A stretch of DNA of 64,000 bases, taken from Actinomadura hibisca NBRC 15177 (GTDB lineage: Bacteria > Actinomycetota > Actinomycetes > Streptosporangiales > Streptosporangiaceae). Each line of letters starts with the position of its first letter. The stretch's first letter is position 1. The stretch covers positions 1 through 64,000 of the forward strand of contig NZ_BCRO01000042.1 of assembly GCF_001552635.1 (NCBI RefSeq), written 5' to 3'. Of the stretch, positions 41,552 to 49,287 are shown in pieces. A model generated the notes under the pieces. The model was not told the DNA's origin. It ran no database searches and worked only from the letters and a program-made list of their open reading frames with translations. Both the position numbers and the translations under genes were made by a program.

Positions 41552-42793
41552 TCAGGAAGAGGTCAGTTCCCGGGTCCGGGCCCGCGCCCACCCGTCGGCC
41601 GCCAGGACGTCGTCGAGGGTGAGCGCGCCGGGCGTTCCGGCGCCGTGCTCCTCCACTACCCGCGCGATCGTGTCGACTATCCCCAGGAAGGGCAGCCTCC
41701 CGGCACGGAAGGCGTCAACGCACTCCTCGTTGGCGGCGTTGTAGACGGCCGGGAGGGTGCCGCCCCGCTCGCCCGCGTGGCGGGCCAGCGCGACGGCCGG
41801 GAACGCCTCGTCGTCCAGCGGGAACAGCTCCCAGGTGTGCGCCTTGGTCCAGTCGATGCCGGGCGCGGCGTCGGGGACGCGGTCGGGCCACTCCATGCTG
41901 AGCGCGATCGGCAGCCGCATGTCGGGCGGGCTCGCCTGGGCGAGGGTGGAGCCGTCCGCGAACTCGACCATCGAGTGGATCACCGACTGCGGGTGCACCA
42001 TGACCTCGATGCGGTCCATCGGCACGTCGAACAGCAGGTGCGCCTCGATGACCTCCAGGCCCTTGTTGACCAGGGTCGCGGAGTTGATGGTGACGACCGG
42101 GCCCATGTCCCAGGTCGGGTGGTTCAGCGCCTGCTCGACGGTGACGCCGGCCAGCTCGGCGCGGGTGCGCTCGCGGAACGGGCCGCCGCTGGCGGTCAGC
42201 ACCAGCCGCCGCACCTCCTGCTCGCGGCCGCCGCGCAGGCACTGGGCCAGCGCCGAGTGCTCGGAGTCCACCGGGACGATCTGGCCGGGCCGGGCGCGCT
42301 CGCGCACCAGCGGGCCGCCGATGATCAGCGACTCCTTGTTGGCCAGCGCCAGCGTGCGCCCGGCGTCCAGGGCGGCCAGCGTGGAGGCCAGGCCGAGCGC
42401 GCCGGTCACCCCGTTCAGCACGGTGTGGCAGGGCCAGGCGGCGACCTCGGCGACCGCCTCCGGCCCCGCGACGATCTTGGGGATGGGGTAGTCGCCCGTG
42501 GCGTAGCCCCGCTTGCCCGCCTCGGCGTAGAAGGCGAGCTGGAGGTCCTGGGCGGCCGAGGCGCGCGCCACGGCGACGACCTCGGGCCGGAACTCCAGCG
42601 CCTGCGCCGCCAGCAGCTCCACCCGCTCGCCCCCGGCGGCCAGCCCGGCCACCCGGAACCGGTCGGGGTTGCGGCGGATCACGTCGAGGGCCTGGGTGCC
42701 GATCGAGCCGGTGGAGCCGAGCAGGACCACGTCCCGTCGGGCCGGGGCGGCGGCGGTGCTGGAGGAAGTCGTCACCGCACCATTGTCGGCCAT
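41552..42793 (-). CDS. dxr: 1-deoxy-D-xylulose-5-phosphate reductoisomerase
   Basis: About 413 residues. It makes 2-C-methyl-D-erythritol 4-phosphate in the second step of the MEP pathway, with NADPH and a divalent metal. The NADPH loop is LLGSTGSIGTQALDVI, the substrate/metal region is VDSEHSALAQCL, and LTASGGPFRERTRAEL and MGPVVTINSATLVNKGLEVIEAHLLF are diagnostic. The start is uncertain: ATG 42793 is used, a GTG about six codons later is possible, and ATG 42850 would be too long. First gene of the dxr-M50-ispG operon. Confidence 0.97.
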   Translation of the reverse strand: MADNGAVTTSSSTAAAPARRDVVLLGSTGSIGTQALDVIRRNPDRFRVAGLAAGGERVELLAAQALEFRPEVVAVARASAAQDLQLAFYAEAGKRGYATGDYPIPKIVAGPEAVAEVAAWPCHTVLNGVTGALGLASTLAALDAGRTLALANKESLIIGGPLVRERARPGQIVPVDSEHSALAQCLRGGREQEVRRLVLTASGGPFRERTRAELAGVTVEQALNHPTWDMGPVVTINSATLVNKGLEVIEAHLLFDVPMDRIEVMVHPQSVIHSMVEFADGSTLAQASPPDMRLPIALSMEWPDRVPDAAPGIDWTKAHTWELFPLDDEAFPAVALARHAGERGGTLPAVYNAANEECVDAFRAGRLPFLGIVDTIARVVEEHGAGTPGALTLDDVLAADGWARARTRELTSS

Positions 42794-42898
42794 GGGGCCG
42801 GACCGCGCGGTACCGGCGGACCACTTGGGCGAACGGCCAAAGCTGTGCACCGGCTTGACCGCGTTTGTCGAGATCTGCCACTAGGCGCGTCACAGGCC

Positions 42899-42914
42899 AC
42901 GAACGTACGTTCCG
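42899..42914. promoter_or_regulatory. LexA/SOS-box-like palindrome before secreted protease gene
   Basis: GAACGTACGTTC (42901-42912) is a perfect 12-bp palindrome. Its core fits the actinobacterial SOS box CGAAC-N4-GTTC; the outer positions on both ends deviate. It lies about 80 nt before the protease ATG and 106 nt before the divergent dxr start. Confidence 0.4.
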
Positions 42915-42991
42915 TCCGCGGGTGTTCACCGTCCCCGTCACGACCACGGTGCGCCCCGCGGCCCGTCTCCCACCCGACGTTCGGAGACCGC

Positions 42992-43948
42992 ATGAAACGC
43001 TCCCTGCTCCCCCTGGCTGGCGGCCTCGCCCTGGCCCTCCCGCTGCTGGCGGCCCCCGCCCAGGCCGATCCCTCCCCCGCGCCCAGTTCCACGCGGCAGG
43101 CCGACGACGCCGCGCAGCAGCGCCGCGTCCTGGCGTTCTGGACGCCCGCGCGCATGAGGTCGGCGACGCCGATGGAGAAGCTGTTCAAGCCCCGGCCGGT
43201 CGCCCCCGCCGAGGTCCGGCGCGGCCTGGCGCAGGTCGCGCCGCCCGTGCAGGTCCAGTCCATCCCCAACGGCGGCAGCGCCTGGACCGGCGGCGGCCAG
43301 GTCGTCCGCACCGCCGGGCGCGTGTTCTTCACCTACCAGAACCGCACCGCCTCCTGCTCCGGCGACGCGGTGACCAGCGCCAACAAGAGCACCGTCGTCA
43401 CCGCCGGGCACTGTGTGAAGCTGGAGGGGGCCTGGCACACCAACTGGGTGTTCGTGCCGGGCTACAACAACGGCAGCACCCCCTACGGCACCTGGACCGC
43501 CGCCAAGACGCTCGCCACCCCGCAGTGGGGCGCGACCGAGGACCTCAACTACGACGTGGGCGCGGCCGTGGTCAACCAGCTCAACGGCCAGCGCCTCACC
43601 GACGTGGTCGGCGGCCAGGGCATCGCCTTCAACCAGGCGCGCGGCCAGAACATGTACGCCTTCGGCTACCCGGCCGCCGCGCCCTACGACGGCTCCAAGC
43701 TCATCTACTGCAGCGGGCGGGTCGTCAACGACTTCCTCGGCAGCCAGGACCTGGGCCTGCGCTGCAACATGACCGGCGGGTCCAGCGGCGGCCCCTGGTT
43801 CCTGAACTTCAACGAGGGCACCGGCGCGGGCGTGCAGAACTCGGTCAACTCGTTCAAGTACAACCTGCCGATCCTGAACGCCTACATGTTCGGGCCCTAC
43901 TTCGGCGCCGACGCCCAGAACCTCTACAACCAGGCACAGAACTCCTAG
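42992..43948 (+). CDS. Secreted trypsin-like serine protease, tandem copy 1
   Basis: 318 residues. A signal peptide (about 1-25, ending AQA) is followed by a propeptide-like region of about 65 residues with FWTPARMRSATP and a chymotrypsin-fold domain. Triad: His140 (TAGHC), Asp188 (YDVG), Ser265 (GSSGGPW). Four cysteines in the domain can form the two standard disulphides. It should act outside the cell; specificity is unknown. Divergent from dxr. An LexA-box-like palindrome lies upstream. Confidence 0.92.
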   Translation: MKRSLLPLAGGLALALPLLAAPAQADPSPAPSSTRQADDAAQQRRVLAFWTPARMRSATPMEKLFKPRPVAPAEVRRGLAQVAPPVQVQSIPNGGSAWTGGGQVVRTAGRVFFTYQNRTASCSGDAVTSANKSTVVTAGHCVKLEGAWHTNWVFVPGYNNGSTPYGTWTAAKTLATPQWGATEDLNYDVGAAVVNQLNGQRLTDVVGGQGIAFNQARGQNMYAFGYPAAAPYDGSKLIYCSGRVVNDFLGSQDLGLRCNMTGGSSGGPWFLNFNEGTGAGVQNSVNSFKYNLPILNAYMFGPYFGADAQNLYNQAQNS

Positions 43949-44001
43949 CCTTTAACCGGAGGCGACCTCCCGGGCACATTCCGTGCTGGAGACTGCGGGG
44001 C

Positions 44002-44928
44002 ATGGACCTGCGCACGACCGGGCGGCTGCTCCTCCCCGCCGCGCTGACGGTGGCGATCTGCACGGGGCCGGGGGCCGGCGCGCACGCGTCGGCCCCCGGC
44101 CCCACCGGCGTGACCGGCCACGACGTGGGCCTCACCCCGCTGCTGGACGGCCTGATCCGCCGCTACTGGACGCCCGCGCGCATGGCCACGGCCTCCGCGC
44201 CCGCACCCGTGCCCGCACCCGCCCCGCCCGCCCGGGCGGTCGTCGGCGGGTTGTGGGCGCGGGGCGGCGCGGTGGCCCGCACCACCGGCAAGGTCTTCTA
44301 CACCGTCACGGGCCGCGACCACGTCTGCTCGGCCTCCACCGTCCGCAGCGCCAACCGCGACGTGGTGATCACCGCCGCGCACTGCGTGCGGCCCGCGCGC
44401 GGCTGGGCCACCAACTGGATCTTCGTGCCGGGCTACCGGGACGGCAACGCCCCGTACGGCGGCTTCACCGCGCGCCGCATGTTCGTCACCGCCGAATGGC
44501 TGCGCGACCCGGGCGGCCCGGTCGGCGGCGACCACGACGTCGCGCTGGTCGTGCTGGCCCCGGCCGCCGGGCGGCACGTGATGGACGTGGTGGGCGGGCA
44601 GCGGCTGGCGTTCGACGGGCCGGGCGGACGCCGCACCCACGCCTTCGGCTACCCCACGCTGACCCCCTACAACGGCGAGCGGCTGGCGTATTGCAGCGGC
44701 GACCCCGCGCGCCCGCGTCGCGGCGACACCACCGGGCGGGGGCTGCGCTGCGACCTGTCGCGCGGGGCCAGCGGCGGACCGTGGCTGACGGGGTTCGATC
44801 CGGCGACGGGCGAGGGCGTCATCACCTCGGTCAGCAGCTTCAAGTTCGCCGACGACCAGACCGTCCTGTACGGGCCGCCGTTCGGGGCCTCGGTCCGCCG
44901 CGTCTACGAGCGGGCGCAGCGCGCCTGA
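44002..44928 (+). CDS. Secreted trypsin-like serine protease, tandem copy 2
   Basis: 308 residues, paralogue of the preceding gene. Signal peptide about 1-30, shared propeptide motif YWTPARM (55-61), a short Ala-Pro repeat linker, then the chymotrypsin fold with His127 (TAAHC), Asp179 (HDVALV) and Ser257 (RGASGGPW). The VPGYRDGNAPYGGFTARR block matches VPGYNNGSTPYGTWTAAK of copy 1. The 53-nt gap allows co-transcription. Its stop is 7 nt from the stop of the convergent sensor kinase gene. Confidence 0.91.
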   Translation: MDLRTTGRLLLPAALTVAICTGPGAGAHASAPGPTGVTGHDVGLTPLLDGLIRRYWTPARMATASAPAPVPAPAPPARAVVGGLWARGGAVARTTGKVFYTVTGRDHVCSASTVRSANRDVVITAAHCVRPARGWATNWIFVPGYRDGNAPYGGFTARRMFVTAEWLRDPGGPVGGDHDVALVVLAPAAGRHVMDVVGGQRLAFDGPGGRRTHAFGYPTLTPYNGERLAYCSGDPARPRRGDTTGRGLRCDLSRGASGGPWLTGFDPATGEGVITSVSSFKFADDQTVLYGPPFGASVRRVYERAQRA

Positions 44929-44935
44929 CCCGGCG

Positions 44936-46330
44936 TCACTTCTTCGGGGCCAGCGGCAGGCGCAGGACCAGCCGCGCGCCCTGCTCGTCCTCGGGCACGT
45001 CCGCGGCCTCCAGCCGCCCGCCGTGCCGGTCCGCGGTCTCGCGGGCGATGGACAGGCCGAGCCCGCTGCCCCCGGCGCCCCGGCTGCGCGCGGTGTCCAG
45101 CCGGGTGAAGCGCTCGAAGACGCGCTCCCGGTCGGCGGGCGGGATGCCCGGCCCGTCGTCGCGCACCTCCAGCACCGCGTCCCCGCCCTCGGCCCGCACG
45201 GTCACCTCGACGGACGACTCGGCGTACCGGTCGGCGTTGGCCAGCAGGTTCGCCAGGACGCGGGCGAGCTGGAGCCGGTTGGCGACGACCGTGACGCCCT
45301 CGGACAGGTCGGCCTTGACCGGTACGCGCGGCTCCCGGGCGGCCAGCTCGGCCGCCGCGAGCTCGCCCAGGTCCAGCGGCTCGCGGGCCGACTCCGTCCC
45401 GGTGTCCAGCCGGGCCAGCTCCAGCAGGTTCTCCACGATGCGCTGCAACCGCTCGGCGTCGCCGAGCACCTCCCGGAGGGTCTCCGGCAGGTCGGTGTCG
45501 TCGGGGTCGGCCAAGGCGAACTCGACGCGGGTGCGCAGGCCCGTCAGCGGGGTGCGCAGCTCGTGCGAGGCGTCGGCCACGAACTGGCGCTGCTGGTCGG
45601 CCGACCGTTCCAGCCTGTCCAGCGTCCGGTTGAGGGTCAGGGCCAGCCGCTCGATCTCGTCGCCGGTGTCGGGCACCGGCACCCGGCGGTCCAGCGCGGT
45701 GGCGTTGATCTCGGCCAGCTCGCCCTCGATCCGCGCCACCGGCCGCAGCGCCCGGCCGACCGCGCGCCACATCCCCCAGGCGAGCAGGCCGAGGACCACC
45801 GCGCACAGGCCGCCCAGCACCGCCTCCAGCAGCCCGTTGGACAACGTCCACGGCCACGCCACCGCCGCGTAGACCATCACGCCGCCATACGAGGGGGTCT
45901 GGATGTCGTAGCCGGTCACGGCCATGCAGTCGGGGACCAGGTCGCCGTCCGGGCAGACCCGGCCGTCCACGCGGGTGTCCTTCGGCCCCGGCCGCAGCGT
46001 GGTGATCGGAGGCTTGCCGCGCAGCGGCGCGCTGGCCGCCACCACCTGGCCGGTGTCGTCGGACACCACCTGGATCAGCATCACCCCCTCGGTGGCGGGG
46101 ATGGGGTCGGGCAGCCGCCCGGCGCCGGCGGCGACGGCGGTCTGCCGCGCCGCGGTGGCGGCCTGCTCGACGAAGTGGCGCGTGCCCAGGGCGTGGACGG
46201 CGACGCCGGTGACCAGCACGGCCGCCAGCAGCAGCGAGCCGATCACCACCGTCGCCGCCAGGGTGGTCCGGGCACGCAACGAGCGCGGCCGGCGCGGCCG
46301 CACGCTGGGCACGGCGTCCCCCGGGCGCAT
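44936..46330 (-). CDS. Orphan membrane sensor histidine kinase
   Basis: About 464 residues. TM1 is at about 22-45, and an extracytoplasmic domain of about 110 residues contains Cys126 and Cys135 in RVCPDGDLVPDC, possibly a disulphide loop. TM2 is at about 168-188, followed by HAMP, then the H-box FVADASHELRTPLTGLRTR with His256, N-box LANLLANADRYA, G1 DDGPGIPP and G2 GGSGLGLSIAR. No response regulator gene adjoins it on either side, unusual for this class. The start at 46330 has AAAGGAG very close to the ATG, so it is provisional. It converges on two secreted protease genes. Confidence 0.93.
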   Translation of the reverse strand: MRPGDAVPSVRPRRPRSLRARTTLAATVVIGSLLLAAVLVTGVAVHALGTRHFVEQAATAARQTAVAAGAGRLPDPIPATEGVMLIQVVSDDTGQVVAASAPLRGKPPITTLRPGPKDTRVDGRVCPDGDLVPDCMAVTGYDIQTPSYGGVMVYAAVAWPWTLSNGLLEAVLGGLCAVVLGLLAWGMWRAVGRALRPVARIEGELAEINATALDRRVPVPDTGDEIERLALTLNRTLDRLERSADQQRQFVADASHELRTPLTGLRTRVEFALADPDDTDLPETLREVLGDAERLQRIVENLLELARLDTGTESAREPLDLGELAAAELAAREPRVPVKADLSEGVTVVANRLQLARVLANLLANADRYAESSVEVTVRAEGGDAVLEVRDDGPGIPPADRERVFERFTRLDTARSRGAGGSGLGLSIARETADRHGGRLEAADVPEDEQGARLVLRLPLAPKK

Positions 46331-46544
46331 CTCTCCTTTGTACGCAGCCGTGCGCCAAGCCCGGCCCAAGGGACCCCCAGGCCCGGGTCCGGCACCCGCC
46401 TAGCGCCCGCCGATCATCGTCGCGGCGCCGACACGGCCGCCGGTGCCCAAGCCTTTGCCGCCCCTTTCACCTGGGGTAACGATCACATCACACAGCGCGT
46501 CCTATAAAGGAAGCAGTGCAGCCGACTTCCACCGGGGAGGTGAC

Positions 46545-46850
46545 ATGGAACCGATGAGCGAGCCGAGGTTCGACCCTCGCCCGCTGAGCCGCGCGCAACG
46601 CCATGGCGACGCGTGCGTCGTGTGCGGGAAGAGGTGGCCGCGCCCGCCCGTTCGAGTCGGCCGTGTCCCGGAAGGCGCCGGGGTCTTCGCGTGCCACGAG
46701 TGCGCGCGCGCCCTGCCGCTGCCCCGACGGGCCACCGGCTCGGGAAAGACGGCCACGCCCGCCGGAGGACCGGTCTTGGAACCGGCATCGGCGAAGGCGG
46801 CGGACCACGCTTGGACCGCCGTACTGGAGGTCTCTCCAGGAAGAGGGTGA
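46545..46850 (+). CDS. Small protein with a putative zinc ribbon
   Basis: 101 residues. CVVC (Cys24, Cys27) and CHEC (Cys50, Cys53) form a CxxC-N22-CxxC pattern expected to bind one zinc, with Trp and basic residues between. The C-terminal half is Ala/Pro-rich and likely disordered. GGGGAGG precedes the ATG at an ideal distance. Family not recognised; HNH-like or ribosome/transcription-associated zinc ribbons are alternatives. Divergent from the sensor kinase. Confidence 0.65.
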   Translation: MEPMSEPRFDPRPLSRAQRHGDACVVCGKRWPRPPVRVGRVPEGAGVFACHECARALPLPRRATGSGKTATPAGGPVLEPASAKAADHAWTAVLEVSPGRG

Positions 46851-46904
46851 CCCGGGCATTCGGGGGGAGGCCCGGGACCACCCGCGAGAGGCGCGCCCGA
46901 CTGG

Positions 46905-46931
46905 GGGCGGTTGGGCGCGCCACCCCCGTTC
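46905..46931. repeat. 27-nt direct repeat, first copy
   Basis: Identical over 27 nt to 46968-46994. The unit contains the palindrome GGCGCGCC within TTGGGCGCGCCACCCCC. Start-to-start distance 63 nt. Lies in the 153-nt gap after the zinc-ribbon gene. Confidence 0.8.
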
Positions 46932-46967
46932 CTCCGCTTGAAGACAGGCGCGGCCCCGTTGTCTGGA

Positions 46968-46994
46968 GGGCGGTTGGGCGCGCCACCCCCGTTC
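46968..46994. repeat. 27-nt direct repeat, second copy
   Basis: Identical to 46905-46931. Between the copies lies a short imperfect hairpin (around AAGACAGG...TTGTCTGG, 46940-46966). This copy ends about 10 nt from the stop of the solute-binding lipoprotein gene, so the block may work as its 3' end or terminator. Confidence 0.8.
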
Positions 46995-47003
46995 TAGCGC
47001 CGC

Positions 47004-48224
47004 CTACTTCTGCGTGGCCTCGATCCAGGCCCGCGTCCAGTCGTCGTAGTCGGTGCAGTCGCGCTTGGCGCCCGCCGCGCCCGCCGCCGCGCACTCGCGG
47101 ACCGGGGTGTGCGCGAAGATCACCTTGTCCAGGTAGCCGCGGTCGCCCACATGGTGCGCGCCGCAGAAGCCCGCCTTCAGCCGGTCGCCCGAGCACGCCT
47201 GCGGGTTGGTCGGGGCCACCCCGTTCCACTCGGCGACCTGCTGCTGCACGTCCGGCGAGGCGGTCCACTGCAACCACTGGTACATGCAGTTGGGGTGCTC
47301 GGCGCGGGCCCCGACCATCCAGGCGTTCATCCAGCCGGTCACGCCGTCGGAGGCCGCGACGGCCTGCGTCTGGCGGCCCGCGCGGTTCAGCACGTCCACC
47401 GGGTAGGGCCACGCCTCGCCCAGCACCGCGCCGCCCCCGGCGAACGCGGCGACCGCGTCGGCGGGCTGCTTCCAGTAGGTCTTGACGTACGGGCGCTGCG
47501 CGGCCAGCACCTCGGCGGCCGCGGAGAGTTGCGCCGGGGTCAGCGAGTAGGGGTCGGAGATCTTGAGCTTGCGGTTCTTGTTCCGCAGGTAGAGCGCCGC
47601 CTCGGCCAGCGTGAGCGGGCTGTCGCGCATGATGATCCGGCCGGAGTAGCGCCGGGCCTGGGCCGGGTCCAGCAGCGCGCCCCAGCCGCCGGGCGCGGGC
47701 TGCACCGCCCGGGTGTCGTACATGACCAGGTTGGAGCTCCACACGAAGGGCACGCCGTAGTACTCGCGGCCCTTCCTGAGCAGGCCGCGCAGCCGGGGCT
47801 CCAGCTTCTTGTAGCCGTCCACCAGGTCGGGGTTGACCGGGGCGACGTGGCCGCCGGCCACCAGCCGCCCCGCGACCTCGGGCGGCGCCGAGACGCCGTC
47901 GTAGCGCCGCGCCCTGTTCTGCATGAGGTCGGTCATCTCGCGGACGTCCCGGACCGCGCGCCAGTTCACCTTGCAGCCGGTGCGCTCCTCGAACGGGGTG
48001 ACCCAGTCCACGCGCGGGTCGCTGCCGCCGTTCTCCAGGTAGCCCGGCAGCGTCACCAGGTTGAGCGCGCCCTCGCCGGGCCCCAGGGTTCCGGCGGGCT
48101 TGACCGTTCCGGCGGGCTTGTCGCCGCCACCGCCGCCGCTGCAGGCGCCCAGCGCCAGCGTCAGGATCGCGGCCGCCGCCGCCAAGACCGGCTTCCCGCC
48201 GAGCCGCCCGGCCCACAGCCCCAT
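47004..48224 (-). CDS. Extracellular solute-binding lipoprotein (PotD-like, family 1)
   Basis: 406 residues. The signal ends in lipobox LALGAC with Cys28, then a Gly-rich linker containing a small duplication (KPAGTVKPAGT). The mature part has type-2 binding-protein features: LVTLPGYLENGG, FEERTGCKVNWRAV, YYGVPFVWSSNLVMYDTRAV and AFAGGGAVLGEAWPYPVDVLNRAG. It resembles spermidine/putrescine-type (PotD) binding proteins. Unusually there are several cysteines and no permease or ATPase gene nearby. MGLWAGRLGG at 48224 has GGGAG upstream. Could serve the amine catabolic genes at 50.8-59.7 kb; that link is only inferred. Confidence 0.85.
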   Translation of the reverse strand: MGLWAGRLGGKPVLAAAAAILTLALGACSGGGGGDKPAGTVKPAGTLGPGEGALNLVTLPGYLENGGSDPRVDWVTPFEERTGCKVNWRAVRDVREMTDLMQNRARRYDGVSAPPEVAGRLVAGGHVAPVNPDLVDGYKKLEPRLRGLLRKGREYYGVPFVWSSNLVMYDTRAVQPAPGGWGALLDPAQARRYSGRIIMRDSPLTLAEAALYLRNKNRKLKISDPYSLTPAQLSAAAEVLAAQRPYVKTYWKQPADAVAAFAGGGAVLGEAWPYPVDVLNRAGRQTQAVAASDGVTGWMNAWMVGARAEHPNCMYQWLQWTASPDVQQQVAEWNGVAPTNPQACSGDRLKAGFCGAHHVGDRGYLDKVIFAHTPVRECAAAGAAGAKRDCTDYDDWTRAWIEATQK

Positions 48225-48640
48225 GTCGCTCCCGATTCCGTCCGCCCCGATCCGGCCGCGCGCCGGTGTCCGCCGACGGGCGCGCACGCTCCGGCCCACC
48301 GGCGCAGCGTAGCGCCTTCGCCACGGTGGGACGGCGGGCGTGCCGCGTCGGAAGGGCGGAGGGCCGCCGGGCGCGCCGATCGCAGGTTTTTCACGACCTC
48401 ACCGCCGGACCGTCGCGCGAACACGTCACAATGCCAATGGAAAGCAGACGCGATTCTTTAGGCGGCGCGCTTTTCGGCGGCCATTTCCGAGAAAAAAGGA
48501 CCGCCGCGGGCCGGGAGGGCGGTGGGTGCTGGCGTCCGCGCCATACACGGAGGTTGCTGGAGAGGGATATGGCGCGGACTGCCGCCCGTCCCGGCGCCGC
48601 GGCGGCACCGGCCGGCGTGGCGAGGTTGGGGAACAGCGGA
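48225..48640. other. Intergenic region without a convincing gene
   Basis: 416 nt between two minus-strand genes. A lower-GC patch at about 48385-48505 contains short A- and T-runs (GGTTTTTCAC, GAGAAAAAAGG). A Shine-Dalgarno-like GGAGAGGG precedes an ATG at 48569 on the plus strand, but that frame runs antisense through the next gene and has poor composition. It may hold the promoter of the solute-binding lipoprotein gene. Confidence 0.5.
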
Positions 48641-48988
48641 TCACCTTGCAGTGCTGCCTGGCCACGCGATGACCGGCACCCGGCGGAACGGCGGCGGTGT
48701 GACGCCCTCGAGACGGAGGAGATTCGAGGGACGCCGCGCGTCCGGCCGGGGCATGGGGGACGGCCATCGGCCGTCGTCGTGCGGTGCGCGCCGGGGGCCG
48801 GCGTGCTGGATCACCTCGATCCGTGCGATGAGCTTCTGCGGGGTCTCCGCCTCGACGAAGGCGCCGGTGTCGCGCTCGCGCGGCGGCAGCGCCCACCAGT
48901 GCCCGGTGAACAGGCCGAACCAGACGGTCCAGCCCGGGTAGCGCCGTGCCAGCGCCTCGACCTCGGCGGCGTGGTCGTCAGCAGTCAT
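48641..48988 (-). CDS. Small hypothetical protein, actinobacterial type
   Basis: 115 residues. The first 65 (VEALARRYPGWTVWFGLFTGHWWALPPRERDTGAFVEAETPQKLIARI) match the pattern of small actinobacterial proteins with PGW.VW....G.WWA.P followed by a helix; their function is unknown, and they often accompany XRE/DUF397 regulators, which are not here. The remaining 50 residues are Arg/Pro-rich and may be non-native or disordered. GGGAG lies 8 nt before the ATG. Confidence 0.55.
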   Translation of the reverse strand: MTADDHAAEVEALARRYPGWTVWFGLFTGHWWALPPRERDTGAFVEAETPQKLIARIEVIQHAGPRRAPHDDGRWPSPMPRPDARRPSNLLRLEGVTPPPFRRVPVIAWPGSTAR

Positions 48989-49055
48989 AGCGCGGCTCCC
49001 TGCGCCGGACCCCGTCCCCGGACCTGCTCCGGAGAACTGACCTTTTATAATTCCA

Positions 49056-49071
49056 TCCCAATTAATTGGGA
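49056..49071. promoter_or_regulatory. Perfect 16-bp AT-rich palindrome TCCCAATTAATTGGGA
   Basis: It lies in a low-GC island (about 49040-49165) between divergent genes, where the surrounding DNA is 70% GC or more. It may be an operator or a small hairpin at the 5' end of a transcript. About 65 nt to the small minus-strand gene and 215 nt to the membrane-protein gene. Confidence 0.45.
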
Positions 49072-49287
49072 CAGTCAGATTGTGTCGTCCGCCACAGAGT
49101 CAGTCAATACTTGTAGCTATTATTTGTCACAGGCCCATTGACGAAAATTGACGACGGAAATATCCGGGCGGCAGAAAGTCCCGGGGCCGTGCCACCGGCC
49201 GCGCCCCACGCTGCGCGACGGCCGCGCACCGGGTGCCATGCGGCGTTCATCGCCACTTCACCGGGCCCGCCTAACGTGATCTTCATT

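Noticed and set aside
44936..46544. A response regulator partner for the orphan sensor kinase
   Set aside because: Both strands of the flanking gap (46331-46544) were read; nothing with a receiver domain is present.
48569..49141. Plus-strand frame starting with a good ribosome site (GGAGAGGG) at 48569
   Set aside because: It runs antisense through the small gene at 48641-48988, has biased Arg/Pro/Gly composition and no recognisable domain. A peptide-like end (ITLQCCLATR in another frame) was considered as a RiPP core, but there are no modification genes.
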